A stretch of DNA of 30,312 nucleotides from Caryophanales bacterium UBA3631 (GTDB lineage: Bacteria > Bacillota_I > Bacilli_A > RF39 > UBA660): NCBI GenBank assembly GCA_002374055.1, contig DFLA01000009.1, forward strand, positions 1-30,312. Direction: 5' to 3'. Made by a program: the position numbers and the translations under genes. This document shows, in pieces, positions 1 through 7,201 of the stretch; positions within the stretch are counted from its first letter, which is position 1; every line of letters begins with the position of its first letter. Under the pieces are notes generated by a model. The model made no database searches. It was not told the origin of the DNA and was given only the letters and a program-made list of their open reading frames with translations.

Positions 1-2110
1 CAAATACTCCTGTATATGTTGCAGGATTTGATCTTGGTGTTCTTCCTATTGGAGCTTGTGATATATCTATTACTTTGTCTATATTTTCTAATCCTTTTAT
101 TTCTTTATGTTTTCCTGGCTTTAGTTTTGTTTTATATAGATTTGAAGCAACTGCTTTATATAGTATTTCGTTTATTAAACTACTTTTTCCTGATCCTGAT
201 ACTCCTGTTATACATGTAAGTGTTCCAAGTGGAAACTTAACGTTTATATTTTTTAAGTTGTTTTCTGTTGCTCCTTTTATTTCTAGGAATTTTTTATTTC
301 CTTTTCTTCTCTTTTCAGGTATTTCTATTTTTCTTTTTCCTGATAGGTAAAGTCCAGTTATACTATTTTCATTTTTCATTACTTCTTCTGGTGTACCTTT
401 TGCTACTACTTCTCCACCATGTATTCCTGCTTTTGGTCCTATGTCTACTAGGTAATCACATGCACGCATTGTATCTGTATCATGTTCTACTACTATCAGT
501 GTATTTCCTAGGTCTCTCATTTCAAGCATTGATTTTATTAGTCTTTCGTTATCTCTTTGGTGTAGTCCTATACTTGGTTCATCTAGTACGTATAATACTC
601 CTGTTAATCTTGATCCTATTTGTGTTGCGAGTCTTATTCTTTGTGCTTCTCCACCTGACAATGTTCCTGCTGTTCTATTAAGTGTTAAATATTCTATTCC
701 TACGTTTATTAAGAACTCTAGTCTTGAATTTATTTCTTTTACTATTAGTTCTGATATTTCTTGTTGTTGTTTTGTTAGTTTTAAGTTTTTCATAAATTCA
801 TGTAAGTCTTTTATACTTAGTTTTGTTACTTCGTAGATGTTCTTTTTATTTATTAGTACTGACAAGACTGATTCGTCTAGTCTTGAACCATGACATGTTG
901 GACACTCTAGTTCTGTCATATAGTTTTCTATCCATTCTCTAATCCAAGAGCTTTTTGTTTCTATATATCTTCTTTCTAAGTTTGTTATTATTCCTTCAAA
1001 GAAGTCTTTTTTTGTTCTTGTATTTCCTGTTTTTGATTTATATTTAAATTCTAATATATGTCTTGAGCCATATAAAATTATATCTAATTCTTCTCTTTTT
1101 AGGTCTTTTACAGGTTTATCTAAGTCTATGTTATAGTAGTTTGCGGCTGTTTGGATTTCTGTATATGTAGTGTTGTCTTCATCTGTGTTAATGGCTACTA
1201 TTGCGCCTTCATTTATACTTTTTGTTTTATCTGGTATTATTAAATCTTCGTCTATTTTGTATTGTATTCCTAATCCTTTACAATCATGACAAGCTCCGTA
1301 TGGTGCGTTAAATGAAAACATTCTTGGTTCTAGTTCTGGTAGTGAAAAATCACAATCTGGACATGCATATTTTTCGCTCATTAGAAATTCTTCGTGTCCT
1401 ACTACATCTATTAATACTTTCCCACTAGCTAGTTTTGCAGCATGTTCTATGGATTCGTATAGTCTTGATCTTATTCCGTCTTTTATTATTAATCTATCTA
1501 TTATTAGTTCTATGTTATGTTTTTTTGTTTTTGATAGTTCTATTTCTTCTGATAAGTCATACTCTATCCCATCAATTCTAATTCTTACATATCCATCTTT
1601 TCTATAAGTATCTAATAGGTCTTTAAATGTTCCTTTTTCTCCATGAATTGTAGGTGCCATCACTCTTATTTTTGTATTTTGTTCTAGGTTCAATACTTGG
1701 TTTGTCATTTCTTCTATGCTTTGACTTGATATAGGTTTATGATGGTTTGGACAGTATGGTACACCAATACGTGCGAATAGTAGTCTTAAGTAATCATATA
1801 TTTCTGTTATTGTTCCTACTGTACTTCTTGGATTTTTATTTGTTGTTTTTTGATCTATTGATATTGCAGGGGATAATCCTTCTATTGAGTCTACGTTTGG
1901 TTTTTCAGAGCCTCCTAGAAATTGGCGAGCATATGCGCTTAGACTTTCTACGTATCTTCTTTGTCCTTCTGCGTATATTGTATCAAAAGCAAGTGAACTT
2001 TTTCCTGAACCTGATACTCCTGTCATTACTATAAGTTTGTTTTTTGGTAGTTCAATACTAACGTTTTTTAAGTTATTTTCTCGTGCTCCTTTTATTATTA
2101 TTTTATCCAT
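1..2110 (-). CDS. uvrA: UvrA, excinuclease ABC subunit A (5' part, cut by window edge)
   Basis: DNA damage-recognition ATPase of nucleotide excision repair, working with UvrB and UvrC in the cytoplasm. Translating the minus strand from the ATG at 2110 gives MDKIIIKGARENNLKN and an uninterrupted frame of about 703 residues to the window edge; the family is usually about 940, so the C-terminal quarter is missing. Visible landmarks are the first Walker A (GVSGSGKSS, about residues 31-39), the family-typical ESLSAYARQFL segment, a CPDC...CHDC zinc module near residue 248, CPTCHGSRL near 402, the ABC signature LSGGEAQRIRL near 484 followed by LDEPSIGLH, and the second Walker A (GVSGSGKSS) near 630. 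An SD GGAGG lies just before the ATG, and a promoter is listed separately. It appears monocistronic at its 5' end. Identification is secure. Confidence 0.97.
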   Translation of the reverse strand, partial: MDKIIIKGARENNLKNVSIELPKNKLIVMTGVSGSGKSSLAFDTIYAEGQRRYVESLSAYARQFLGGSEKPNVDSIEGLSPAISIDQKTTNKNPRSTVGTITEIYDYLRLLFARIGVPYCPNHHKPISSQSIEEMTNQVLNLEQNTKIRVMAPTIHGEKGTFKDLLDTYRKDGYVRIRIDGIEYDLSEEIELSKTKKHNIELIIDRLIIKDGIRSRLYESIEHAAKLASGKVLIDVVGHEEFLMSEKYACPDCDFSLPELEPRMFSFNAPYGACHDCKGLGIQYKIDEDLIIPDKTKSINEGAIVAINTDEDNTTYTEIQTAANYYNIDLDKPVKDLKREELDIILYGSRHILEFKYKSKTGNTRTKKDFFEGIITNLERRYIETKSSWIREWIENYMTELECPTCHGSRLDESVLSVLINKKNIYEVTKLSIKDLHEFMKNLKLTKQQQEISELIVKEINSRLEFLINVGIEYLTLNRTAGTLSGGEAQRIRLATQIGSRLTGVLYVLDEPSIGLHQRDNERLIKSMLEMRDLGNTLIVVEHDTDTMRACDYLVDIGPKAGIHGGEVVAKGTPEEVMKNENSITGLYLSGKRKIEIPEKRRKGNKKFLEIKGATENNLKNINVKFPLGTLTCITGVSGSGKSSLINEILYKAVASNLYKTKLKPGKHKEIKGLENIDKVIDISQAPIGRTPRSNPATYTGVF

Positions 2111-2132
2111 AATTACCTCCAAAGTGTTTTAT

Positions 2133-2161
2133 ATTATACTACTTTTTTTGTTTTTTTGTAA
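2133..2161 (-). promoter_or_regulatory. Promoter of uvrA
   Basis: On the minus strand TTACAA (2156-2161), 17-bp spacer, TATAAT (2133-2138), upstream of the uvrA SD. A sigma-A-type match; no LexA/DinR operator was recognised. Confidence 0.7.
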
Positions 2162-2218
2162 TGTATTTTTTTACCATTTTATTTTATCATACATTTGTTT
2201 GTTTTGCAAATATTAAAA

Positions 2219-2237
2219 AAGATAGTAATACTATCTT
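2219..2237 (-). terminator. Terminator of the glucosaminidase-like gene
   Basis: Minus-strand hairpin AAGATAG-TATTA-CTATCTT followed by a U-run. It overlaps the stop codon at 2231-2233. Confidence 0.7.
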
Positions 2238-2911
2238 GATCTTATTGTTGATATATAATTATTTACTTGTGTTGCCCATGTTGTTGATGCTGCATATTTT
2301 CTGTTCATTAGTTCTGGTGTATTAAGTCCTAATCCAAAATAGTTTTGTGATAGGTTATCTATAAATCCTTTTATTCCATCTTCTAATGTATCAAATCCTT
2401 TATATCCGCCACTTCCACATACTGGTGCACCTTTTTGTCCTCCGACATTGTTACATTCTCTCATTAATGTACTGCATCTTCCGTTGCATCCTGTTTCGTG
2501 TAATGATATTGCGACTGCTATATAAGGGTCTACTCCTGTTGCTAGTGAATATTCAGCATATAATCTTCCATATCCTGATAATTCATTTTTTAGACTTCTG
2601 TCTAGTTTTTCTGCAAGTTGATCCATTGTTAATCCGTCATATACTATTAATGTTTTTAAGTATTCTTGATATTCATTATATTCGCGTTTTGTTTTTTCTA
2701 TCATTTTATCATGTAGTTTACTAACCATAAAACTGTCATATGTGGTTATTGTCATTTTATCTATGTCAGCTTGTGCTAATTCATAGTTTTGCGACGATTT
2801 CACTTTTCTTTCTGTTGATTTTTCTGTTATTTTAGCATATGCATTTATATCAATTATTATTATTCCCAACATTACTGTTAGTAATGATGATAATTCAATT
2901 ATTTTTTTCAT
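2231..2911 (-). CDS. Exported glucosaminidase/lysozyme-like peptidoglycan hydrolase
   Basis: The 226-aa protein has an N-terminal hydrophobic segment (about residues 8-25) after MKK, consistent with a signal peptide or anchor, then a charged linker and a C-terminal lysozyme-fold domain from about residue 115. Family-type features are the YAEYSLATGVDPYIAVAISLHE stretch, read in two parts as YAEYSLATG and DPYIAVAISLHETG, whose Glu is the expected catalytic acid, then NNVGG, GYKGFDTLEDGI and a C-terminal W-x2-QVNNYI, as in the glucosaminidase superfamily (PF01832-like). Four Cys residues around the active-site loop (CNGRC, EC, VC) could form disulfides outside the cell. It likely cleaves glycan strands in cell-wall turnover. 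It has its own promoter and terminator, so it is monocistronic. Exact bond specificity cannot be read from the sequence. Confidence 0.75.
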   Translation of the reverse strand: MKKIIELSSLLTVMLGIIIIDINAYAKITEKSTERKVKSSQNYELAQADIDKMTITTYDSFMVSKLHDKMIEKTKREYNEYQEYLKTLIVYDGLTMDQLAEKLDRSLKNELSGYGRLYAEYSLATGVDPYIAVAISLHETGCNGRCSTLMRECNNVGGQKGAPVCGSGGYKGFDTLEDGIKGFIDNLSQNYFGLGLNTPELMNRKYAASTTWATQVNNYISTIRSR

Positions 2912-2944
2912 ATACTCATCCTTTACAAATTTATTTGTAAGTTG

Positions 2945-2973
2945 ATTTTATCATATTATTAGTTTTATGTCAA
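2945..2973 (-). promoter_or_regulatory. Promoter of the glucosaminidase-like gene
   Basis: Minus strand TTGACA (2968-2973), 17-bp spacer, TAAAAT (2945-2950). A strong sigma-A-type match. Confidence 0.75.
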
Positions 2974-3003
2974 ACTATGTACATTTTGTTTACATAGTAA
3001 AAA

Positions 3004-3022
3004 AAGCATTATTTTAATGCTT
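3004..3022 (-). terminator. Terminator of pnp
   Basis: Minus-strand hairpin AAGCATTA-AAA-TAATGCTT running into a T-run. Its 5' arm lies inside the last codons of pnp and its 3' arm includes the stop codon. Confidence 0.75.
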
Positions 3023-5138
3023 CTTTTCTCGATAAATTAAGTCTTCCTTTTTTATCATATCCTAATGATTTAACTATTATTTCATCTCCAACTTTAACTA
3101 TATCGCTTGGCTTTTCTACACGTTTTTCATCAAGATGTGATACATGTACTAGTCCTTCACATCCAGGCCATAGTTCTACAAAGCAACCGAAATCTTCTAC
3201 TTTTACTACTTTTCCGTTATAGATTTTTCCGTCTTCTACTTCTCTTACTATGTCTTTTATCATTTGAGCAGTTTTTTCTATTATTTCTTTGTCGCTATGA
3301 TATATAATTACTCTTCCGTCATCTTCTAGGTCTACTTTAACAGCGTTAACGTCTGTTACTGCATTTACGTGACTTGCTTCAAGAATAATTTTTGTAATCA
3401 TTTCTCCACCTTTTCCGATAACGTCTTTAATCTTATTTGGATTAATTGTGAATGTCATTGTTTTTGGTGCGTATTTTGATACTTCTTTTCTTGGTTCAGG
3501 TATTTGTGCTTCTATTACATCTAGTATTTGCATTCTTGCTTTTTTAGCTTGTTCTAGTGCTTTTTCTAGTATTTCTTTTGTTATACCTTTAATTTTTATA
3601 TCCATTTGAAGTGCACATATACCTTTTCTTGTTCCTGCTACTTTAAAGTCCATGTCTCCTAGGTGGTCTTCCATACCTTGGATATCAGTTAAGATTGTGT
3701 AATCGTCTTCGTTTGTTATTAATCCCATAGCTATTCCTGCTACCGGAGCTTTAATTGGTACACCTGCTGCCATTAGAGCCATACATCCTGCACAGATACT
3801 TGCTTGTGATGATGAACCATTTGATTCTAATATTTCTGATACTACTCTAATTGTGTATGGGAATTCTTCTTCTGATGGAATTACTTGAGCAAGGGCTCTT
3901 TCCCCTAGTGCTCCATGTCCTATTTCTCTTCTTCCAGGTGCTCCATATCTTCCTGTTTCTCCTACTGAGAATTGTGGGAAGTTATAGTGTAGCATAAATC
4001 TTTTTTCTGCTTCTAGTGATAATCCATCTAGTATTTGATGTTCTCCTAGTGCTCCTAGTGTTACTACTCCTAGTGCTTGAGTTTGTCCACGTGTGAATAG
4101 TGCAGAACCGTGTGTTCTTGGAAGTAAGTCAATATCTGTTGATAATGGTCTTATTTCATCCATTGCTCTTCCGTCTGCTCTAGTTTTTTCTTTAACTACT
4201 ATTTGTCTAAATATTTCGTATTCTATTTCTTCTAATACTAGTTTTACTTTTGTTATTAATTCTTTTAATTCATCGTCTTTTAAATTTGAATTTTCTTCTT
4301 CATACTTAGCAACTACATCTTCTTTTACTTTATCTATTGCTTCATATTTTTCGATTTTATCAAGTATTCTCATAGCTTTATTTAAGTTTTCTTCTGATAA
4401 AGTTCTAACTTCTTTTTTTAATTCATCTGTTATTTCTAGGACTTCATATTCCATTTTCTCTTGTCCACATTCAGATATGATTTTTTCTTGGAACTCACAC
4501 AATTCTTTTACTGCATCATGTCCAAACATTAATGCTTCTAACATATCTGATTCAGATACTTCTTTTGAACCACTTTCTACCATGTTAATAGCTTCTTTAG
4601 TTCCAGCTACTGTTAATTCTATATCAGTAAGCTCTAATTGTTCTGCTGTTGGGTTTATTATAAATTCTCCGTTTACTCTACCAACTTTTACTCCAGCAAT
4701 TGGACCATCAAATGGTATTTTTGATATTGATGTTGCTAGTGATGAACCAAACATAGCTGCTAATTCTGGTGAGTTGTCTTGATCAACTGATAGTACTGTG
4801 TTTACTATTTGTACTTCATTTCTAAAATTATGTGGGAACATTGGTCTCATTGGTCTATCTATCATACGTGCAGCAAGGGTTGCGTTATCTGTTGGCCTTC
4901 CTTCTCTTTTTATAAATCCACCTGGTATTTTACCTACTGAGTATAGTTTTTCTTGATATAGTACCATTAATGGAAAGAAGTCTGATAAGATATTTGCGTT
5001 TTTTGATACTACTGCTGTTGATAAAATTACTGTATCTCCATATCTTACTAATACTGCTCCATGTGCTTGTTTTGCTAGTTCTCCTATTTCTACTGTTAGT
5101 TTTCTTCCCCTGAAATCTAATTCATATACTTTTTTCAT
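3009..5138 (-). CDS. pnp: Polynucleotide phosphorylase (PNPase)
   Basis: 3'-5' exoribonuclease that phosphorolyses RNA to nucleoside diphosphates, central to mRNA decay. The 709-aa length is typical. Domain order follows the family: first RNase PH domain ([14 protein letters not shown] to about 215), helical linker, second RNase PH domain with [17 protein letters not shown] and [20 protein letters not shown] domain (about 555-610, with [12 protein letters not shown]) and C-terminal S1 domain (about 620-690, [15 protein letters not shown]). The ATG at 5138 has SD TAGGAGG. It lies directly downstream of rpsO, the classical rpsO-pnp pair, with a hairpin terminator between them that probably allows partial readthrough. 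Confidence 0.98.
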   Translation of the reverse strand: MKKVYELDFRGRKLTVEIGELAKQAHGAVLVRYGDTVILSTAVVSKNANILSDFFPLMVLYQEKLYSVGKIPGGFIKREGRPTDNATLAARMIDRPMRPMFPHNFRNEVQIVNTVLSVDQDNSPELAAMFGSSLATSISKIPFDGPIAGVKVGRVNGEFIINPTAEQLELTDIELTVAGTKEAINMVESGSKEVSESDMLEALMFGHDAVKELCEFQEKIISECGQEKMEYEVLEITDELKKEVRTLSEENLNKAMRILDKIEKYEAIDKVKEDVVAKYEEENSNLKDDELKELITKVKLVLEEIEYEIFRQIVVKEKTRADGRAMDEIRPLSTDIDLLPRTHGSALFTRGQTQALGVVTLGALGEHQILDGLSLEAEKRFMLHYNFPQFSVGETGRYGAPGRREIGHGALGERALAQVIPSEEEFPYTIRVVSEILESNGSSSQASICAGCMALMAAGVPIKAPVAGIAMGLITNEDDYTILTDIQGMEDHLGDMDFKVAGTRKGICALQMDIKIKGITKEILEKALEQAKKARMQILDVIEAQIPEPRKEVSKYAPKTMTFTINPNKIKDVIGKGGEMITKIILEASHVNAVTDVNAVKVDLEDDGRVIIYHSDKEIIEKTAQMIKDIVREVEDGKIYNGKVVKVEDFGCFVELWPGCEGLVHVSHLDEKRVEKPSDIVKVGDEIIVKSLGYDKKGRLNLSRKEALK

Positions 5139-5164
5139 TTATACCTCCTAATTTCTAAAAATAA

Positions 5165-5186
5165 AGACACTTAAAAATAAGTGCCT
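5165..5186 (-). terminator. Terminator/attenuator between rpsO and pnp
   Basis: Minus-strand hairpin AGGCACTTA-TTTT-TAAGTGTCT (one G.U pair) followed by a T-rich tract. No convincing separate promoter is visible before pnp, so readthrough or RNA processing here may supply pnp mRNA. Confidence 0.75.
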
Positions 5187-5199
5187 GTTGTTTGTTTAA

Positions 5200-5469
5200 T
5201 TATTTTCTTAATTCTAATGCTTTTACGATTTCACGATATCTATTTACGTCATGTTTAGCTAAGTAGTTTAATAAACTTCTTCTTTTACCAACTTTCTTTA
5301 GTAAACCTCTACGTGAATGGAAGTCATGTTTGTGTTCTTTTAAGTGTTCTGTCAATTCTTTAATTTCTTGTGTTAGAATTGCTATTTGAACTTCACATGA
5401 TCCTGTATCGTTAGCGTCTTTACCGAATTTTTTAACGATTTTTTCTTTTGCTTCTTTTGTTAAAGCCAT
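5200..5469 (-). CDS. rpsO: 30S ribosomal protein S15
   Basis: Primary 16S rRNA-binding protein of the small-subunit platform. The 89-aa length and the motifs [36 protein letters not shown] (read as [10 protein letters not shown] and KRRSLLNYL) and the C-terminal ALELRK match the family throughout. The ATG at 5469 has an SD (GGAGAG). It is the first gene of the rpsO-pnp unit, with a near-consensus promoter 80-110 bp upstream and a structured leader suited to S15 autoregulation. Confidence 0.98.
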   Translation of the reverse strand: MALTKEAKEKIVKKFGKDANDTGSCEVQIAILTQEIKELTEHLKEHKHDFHSRRGLLKKVGKRRSLLNYLAKHDVNRYREIVKALELRK

Positions 5470-5477
5470 TTTAATCT

Positions 5478-5545
5478 CTCCTTTTCTTTAATACGCTTAA
5501 TTCCTAGAATAACGTTGGAGTTTCGTTCATCCAAGAAATAAGTAC
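5478..5545 (-). promoter_or_regulatory. Putative S15 autoregulatory leader of rpsO
   Basis: The minus-strand leader holds a hairpin with arms TTGGA (5530-5534 region) and TCCAA (near 5511-5515), followed by a second pairing segment (TTC-TAG-GAA) and the SD. S15 represses its own mRNA through leader RNA structures in several bacterial groups. The assignment rests on position and hairpin content, not on a recognised consensus. Confidence 0.4.
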
Positions 5546-5551
5546 ATATAC

Positions 5552-5580
5552 AATATACAGTAATTTTTGTTTATTGTCAA
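5552..5580 (-). promoter_or_regulatory. Promoter of rpsO
   Basis: Minus strand TTGACA (5575-5580), 17-bp spacer, TATATT (5552-5557). One of the best sigma-A matches in the window. The predicted start near 5545 gives a leader of about 75 nt. Confidence 0.85.
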
Positions 5581-5603
5581 GGAATTTATATATAAATCTT
5601 AAC

Positions 5604-5625
5604 AATTAATTTTATGTGAATTATT
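5604..5625. repeat. 22-bp direct repeat, left copy, flanking the toxin-antitoxin locus
   Basis: This 22-bp AT-rich segment recurs at 5951-5972 in the same orientation with 21 of 22 bases identical (a G here, an A there, at position 15). The two copies enclose the toxin-antitoxin locus. This one abuts the -35 element of the plus-strand RNA. Confidence 0.75.
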
Positions 5626-5652
5626 GACTTTCGTTATATCTTATGTTAGAAT
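5624..5652 (+). promoter_or_regulatory. Promoter of the antisense (antitoxin) RNA
   Basis: TTGACT (5624-5629), 17-bp spacer, TAGAAT (5647-5652). The predicted start is near 5659. No plus-strand reading frame follows; the transcript runs straight into a terminator. Confidence 0.75.
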
Positions 5653-5681
5653 GTATGTAGTGAAGCAATACTTCATATAAT

Positions 5682-5715
5682 AAAAAAGGATATGTCTGAA
5701 GTCACGTTCAGATGT
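5682..5715 (-). terminator. Terminator of the toxin mRNA
   Basis: Minus-strand hairpin built from ACATCTGAA and TTCAGACAT around a six-base loop (plus-strand 5692-5715), then ATCC and a run of six T (5682-5687). It would end the peptide mRNA near 5680. The same DNA read on the plus strand forms the second hairpin of the antisense RNA. Confidence 0.6.
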
Positions 5716-5731
5716 TTCCCTTATTGGTTGG

Positions 5732-5771
5732 CATCTGAAATCAACATCAGTTGAAATCAGATGTGTTTTTT
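5732..5771 (+). terminator. Terminator of the antitoxin RNA
   Basis: Outer stem CATCTGA (5732-5738) with TCAGATG (5757-5763), inner stem TCAAC (5741-5745) with GTTGA (5750-5754), separated by AA bulges, then GT and a T-run. The T-run reaches the stop codon (5771-5773) of the opposing peptide gene. Confidence 0.75.
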
Positions 5772-5848
5772 TATTTAAATAATAATCTTATTATTACTAT
5801 AAATAATAGTAGTATTATTGTGAAATATGATTTTTCTCTTTTTGTCAT
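5771..5848 (-). CDS. Small hydrophobic peptide, candidate type I toxin (25 aa)
   Basis: The peptide begins with the charged segment MTKREKSYF, continues as the hydrophobic stretch TIILLLFIVII (residues 10-20) and ends with the basic tail RLLFK. This layout (charged N-terminus, one short membrane helix, basic C-terminus) is that of membrane-acting type I toxins, but I see no specific family signature such as the Fst motif. Translation is supported by a near-consensus SD, AAAGGTGG, a few bases before the ATG at 5848; a hairpin with arms TTCC and GGAA (5862-5878) lies against the SD and could limit access. The mRNA has its own promoter (5915-5943) and terminator (5682-5715), and an antisense RNA overlaps its 3' half. 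The toxic function is inferred from architecture. It is below the usual annotation length cut-off. Confidence 0.65.
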   Translation of the reverse strand: MTKREKSYFTIILLLFIVIIRLLFK

Positions 5849-5883
5849 AATACCACCACCTTTCCATTTTTCTTGGAACGGAA

Positions 5884-5891
5884 GCATCTGA
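5884..5891. repeat. Second copy of the direct repeat GCATCTGA (toxin mRNA leader)
   Basis: GCATCTGA occurs at 5731-5738 in the antisense RNA and, in the same orientation, here in the DNA of the oppositely transcribed mRNA leader, so the two RNAs are complementary at these sites. This resembles the DRa/DRb interaction repeats of the par/fst system, though it is shorter. Confidence 0.5.
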
Positions 5892-5914
5892 TTTTTCAAA
5901 CATATCCTAATATA

Positions 5915-5943
5915 ATTATAACTTGTAATTAATTTATATTCAA
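5915..5943 (-). promoter_or_regulatory. Promoter of the toxin mRNA
   Basis: Minus strand TTGAAT (5938-5943), 17-bp spacer, perfect TATAAT (5915-5920). The predicted start, seven bases on, is 5908. Confidence 0.75.
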
Positions 5944-5950
5944 TATGAAT

Positions 5951-5972
5951 AATTAATTTTATGTAAATTATT
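5951..5972. repeat. 22-bp direct repeat, right copy
   Basis: Second copy of the 22-bp element at 5604-5625 (one mismatch). It includes the last bases and stop codon of the GH25 gene (5968-5970). The copies are 347 bp apart, start to start. Confidence 0.75.
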
Positions 5973-7140
5973 CATACATTATATCTATGTCTACATATCC
6001 TGTTATTCCATCTATTCTTCCGTCACTGCATTGTTGCCACATTATATACTTTCCTTCATATGTATTATTATCTGCATATTGAGCTACCCATATTGGATAT
6101 TCTTTTTTCCATATATTTTCTAAGTAATATTTACTACTGTAAAGGATTGGTTTATATCCTTTTTCTTTTGTTTCTTTTAGGAATACGTCTGCCATTTCAT
6201 TTAGTGTGTGTAAGCTTATATTAAATGTATTGAAGTTTGTGAAGTTTTCCCAGTCATATGCAATTCCTAGTTCTATATCATAGTCTTTTATTAAGTTTAA
6301 TATATAGTCTATTTCTTGTTTTGCCATTTCTACACTGTTTGCGTCACTATTAAAATATACTCCTACTTTTAAATTGTTTTTTAATGCATTTTCTATATTT
6401 TCTAAAAATTTTGGATCTGTATACATTTCTCCATCTATGTATGATCCTGCTGCTTTTATTATTACAAATTCACATCCTGCTTTTTTTACCTTTTCAAAGT
6501 CTATATTTCCTTGCCATTTTGATACATCTATTCCAATACTTGTATTTGGACCTTTATGTAGTTTTATAATATCTTGAAAATCTACATATGATTCTTCTTG
6601 TGGCTCATTATTATCTGTTTCTTCTGGTTTTTTATATACAGTTAGTGTAAAACTCTTTTCTGTTTTATTATTTGATGAGTCTATTCCTATATATTTTAAA
6701 TTGTATTCACCTGGTGTATTTAAATCATAGTCTCCTTCTATTTTACAGTTTGGTCTTGCATCATAGTTATCTGCACATAAAAAACTATTTACTAAATCTA
6801 TTTCTTTTTTTTCTTCTATCCATTTATTTCCAACTAATACAATAGGAGCTTCTGTATCTACTATATTTATTTCTATTTTTTCTTTATATTTAAATATTTT
6901 ATTTTTATATTTTATTTCTATTTTTTGTTTTCCTATTTTATCTGTATCTATTTTTTGATTATTTAACAAGTTAATATCTTTATTTATTAAGTCTTTTAAT
7001 TCTATGTTTTCATATACTTCTATATTTTGTTTTGATAAAGTTATTTCTATTTTATTTTTGTTATAGCTATGTTTTATTAGTAGTGCTGTTATTGCCGATG
7101 TTATTATTAAGATTATTCCTAATGTTATTATCTTTTTCAA
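5968..7140 (-). CDS. Membrane-anchored GH25 lysozyme with an Ig-like domain
   Basis: Muramidase of glycoside hydrolase family 25 acting on peptidoglycan outside the membrane. From the preferred start the protein is 390 aa: one transmembrane segment (about residues 4-22), a linker with a beta-rich region, an Ig-like DUF5011-type domain (about 92-170, starting VDTEAPIVLVG and ending FTLTVYK), an acidic linker, then GH25 to the end. GH25 hallmarks are GIDVSKWQGNIDFEKVK near its start, AYDWEN with the catalytic Asp-Glu pair, and PIWVAQYAD and MWQQCSDG near the end. The longer reading frame starts with GTG at 7149, but that GTG lies within the SD AGGTG; the TTG at 7140 is correctly spaced and begins with MKKIITLG. 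Identification is secure; TTG initiation is my choice. Confidence 0.9.
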   Translation of the reverse strand: MKKIITLGIILIITSAITALLIKHSYNKNKIEITLSKQNIEVYENIELKDLINKDINLLNNQKIDTDKIGKQKIEIKYKNKIFKYKEKIEINIVDTEAPIVLVGNKWIEEKKEIDLVNSFLCADNYDARPNCKIEGDYDLNTPGEYNLKYIGIDSSNNKTEKSFTLTVYKKPEETDNNEPQEESYVDFQDIIKLHKGPNTSIGIDVSKWQGNIDFEKVKKAGCEFVIIKAAGSYIDGEMYTDPKFLENIENALKNNLKVGVYFNSDANSVEMAKQEIDYILNLIKDYDIELGIAYDWENFTNFNTFNISLHTLNEMADVFLKETKEKGYKPILYSSKYYLENIWKKEYPIWVAQYADNNTYEGKYIMWQQCSDGRIDGITGYVDIDIMYE

Positions 7141-7167
7141 TTTTATCACCTAATTCATTATATCATA

Positions 7168-7194
7168 AAAGAGTAGTTTTTATATCTACTCTTT
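7168..7194 (-). terminator. Terminator of the Nudix gene
   Basis: Minus-strand hairpin with arms AAAGAGTAG and CTACTCTTT, then a T-containing tail. It belongs to a group of look-alike terminators between 7.1 and 10.8 kb. Confidence 0.6.
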
Positions 7195-7201
7195 ATCAAT
7201 A

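Larger units (their letters stand above)
5659..5772 (+). ncRNA. Putative type I antitoxin RNA (~115 nt)
   Basis: A plus-strand RNA is predicted from the promoter at 5624-5652 and the terminator ending at about 5772. It would fold into three hairpins: TGAAG-CAATA-CTTCA (5661-5675), TCTGAA-GTCACG-TTCAGA (5695-5712), and the terminator (5732-5763). It has no credible ORF. It is antisense to the 3' end of the minus-strand mRNA for the 25-aa peptide, including its stop codon. It also carries GCATCTGA (5731-5738), complementary to the mRNA leader, and AGGATATGTCTGAA (5687-5700), a near copy of the predicted 5' end of that mRNA. Convergent overlapping organisation is known from Firmicutes type I systems such as txpA/RatA, bsrE/SR5 and par (fst). 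The antitoxin role is inferred. Confidence 0.65.
5687..5908 (-). other. Toxin mRNA with complementary 5' and 3' ends
   Basis: The promoter places the mRNA start at about 5908, the A of AGGAUAUGUUUGAA (5908 down to 5895). The 3' end carries UUCAGACAUAUCCU (5700 down to 5687). The two can pair over all 14 positions, with a single U.G wobble. Such 5'-3' long-distance pairing holds the full-length mRNA inactive in hok and AapA1 type I toxin mRNAs. The sequence match is direct; the translational effect is inferred. Confidence 0.6.

Noticed and set aside
2231..2911. Phage endolysin as origin of the glucosaminidase-like gene
   Set aside because: It has its own N-terminal export signal, promoter and terminator, and no phage genes are adjacent; a housekeeping cell-wall hydrolase is simpler.
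4093..4782. 229-codon open frame on the plus strand
   Set aside because: It is antisense to pnp, Ser-rich, with no SD. A by-product of the codon bias of the real gene.
5624..5772. Plus-strand RNA as a riboswitch or as 4.5S/6S/tmRNA
   Set aside because: No plus-strand gene follows, it ends at a terminator, and none of the known conserved cores of these RNAs was recognised. The overlap with the opposing peptide mRNA explains it better.
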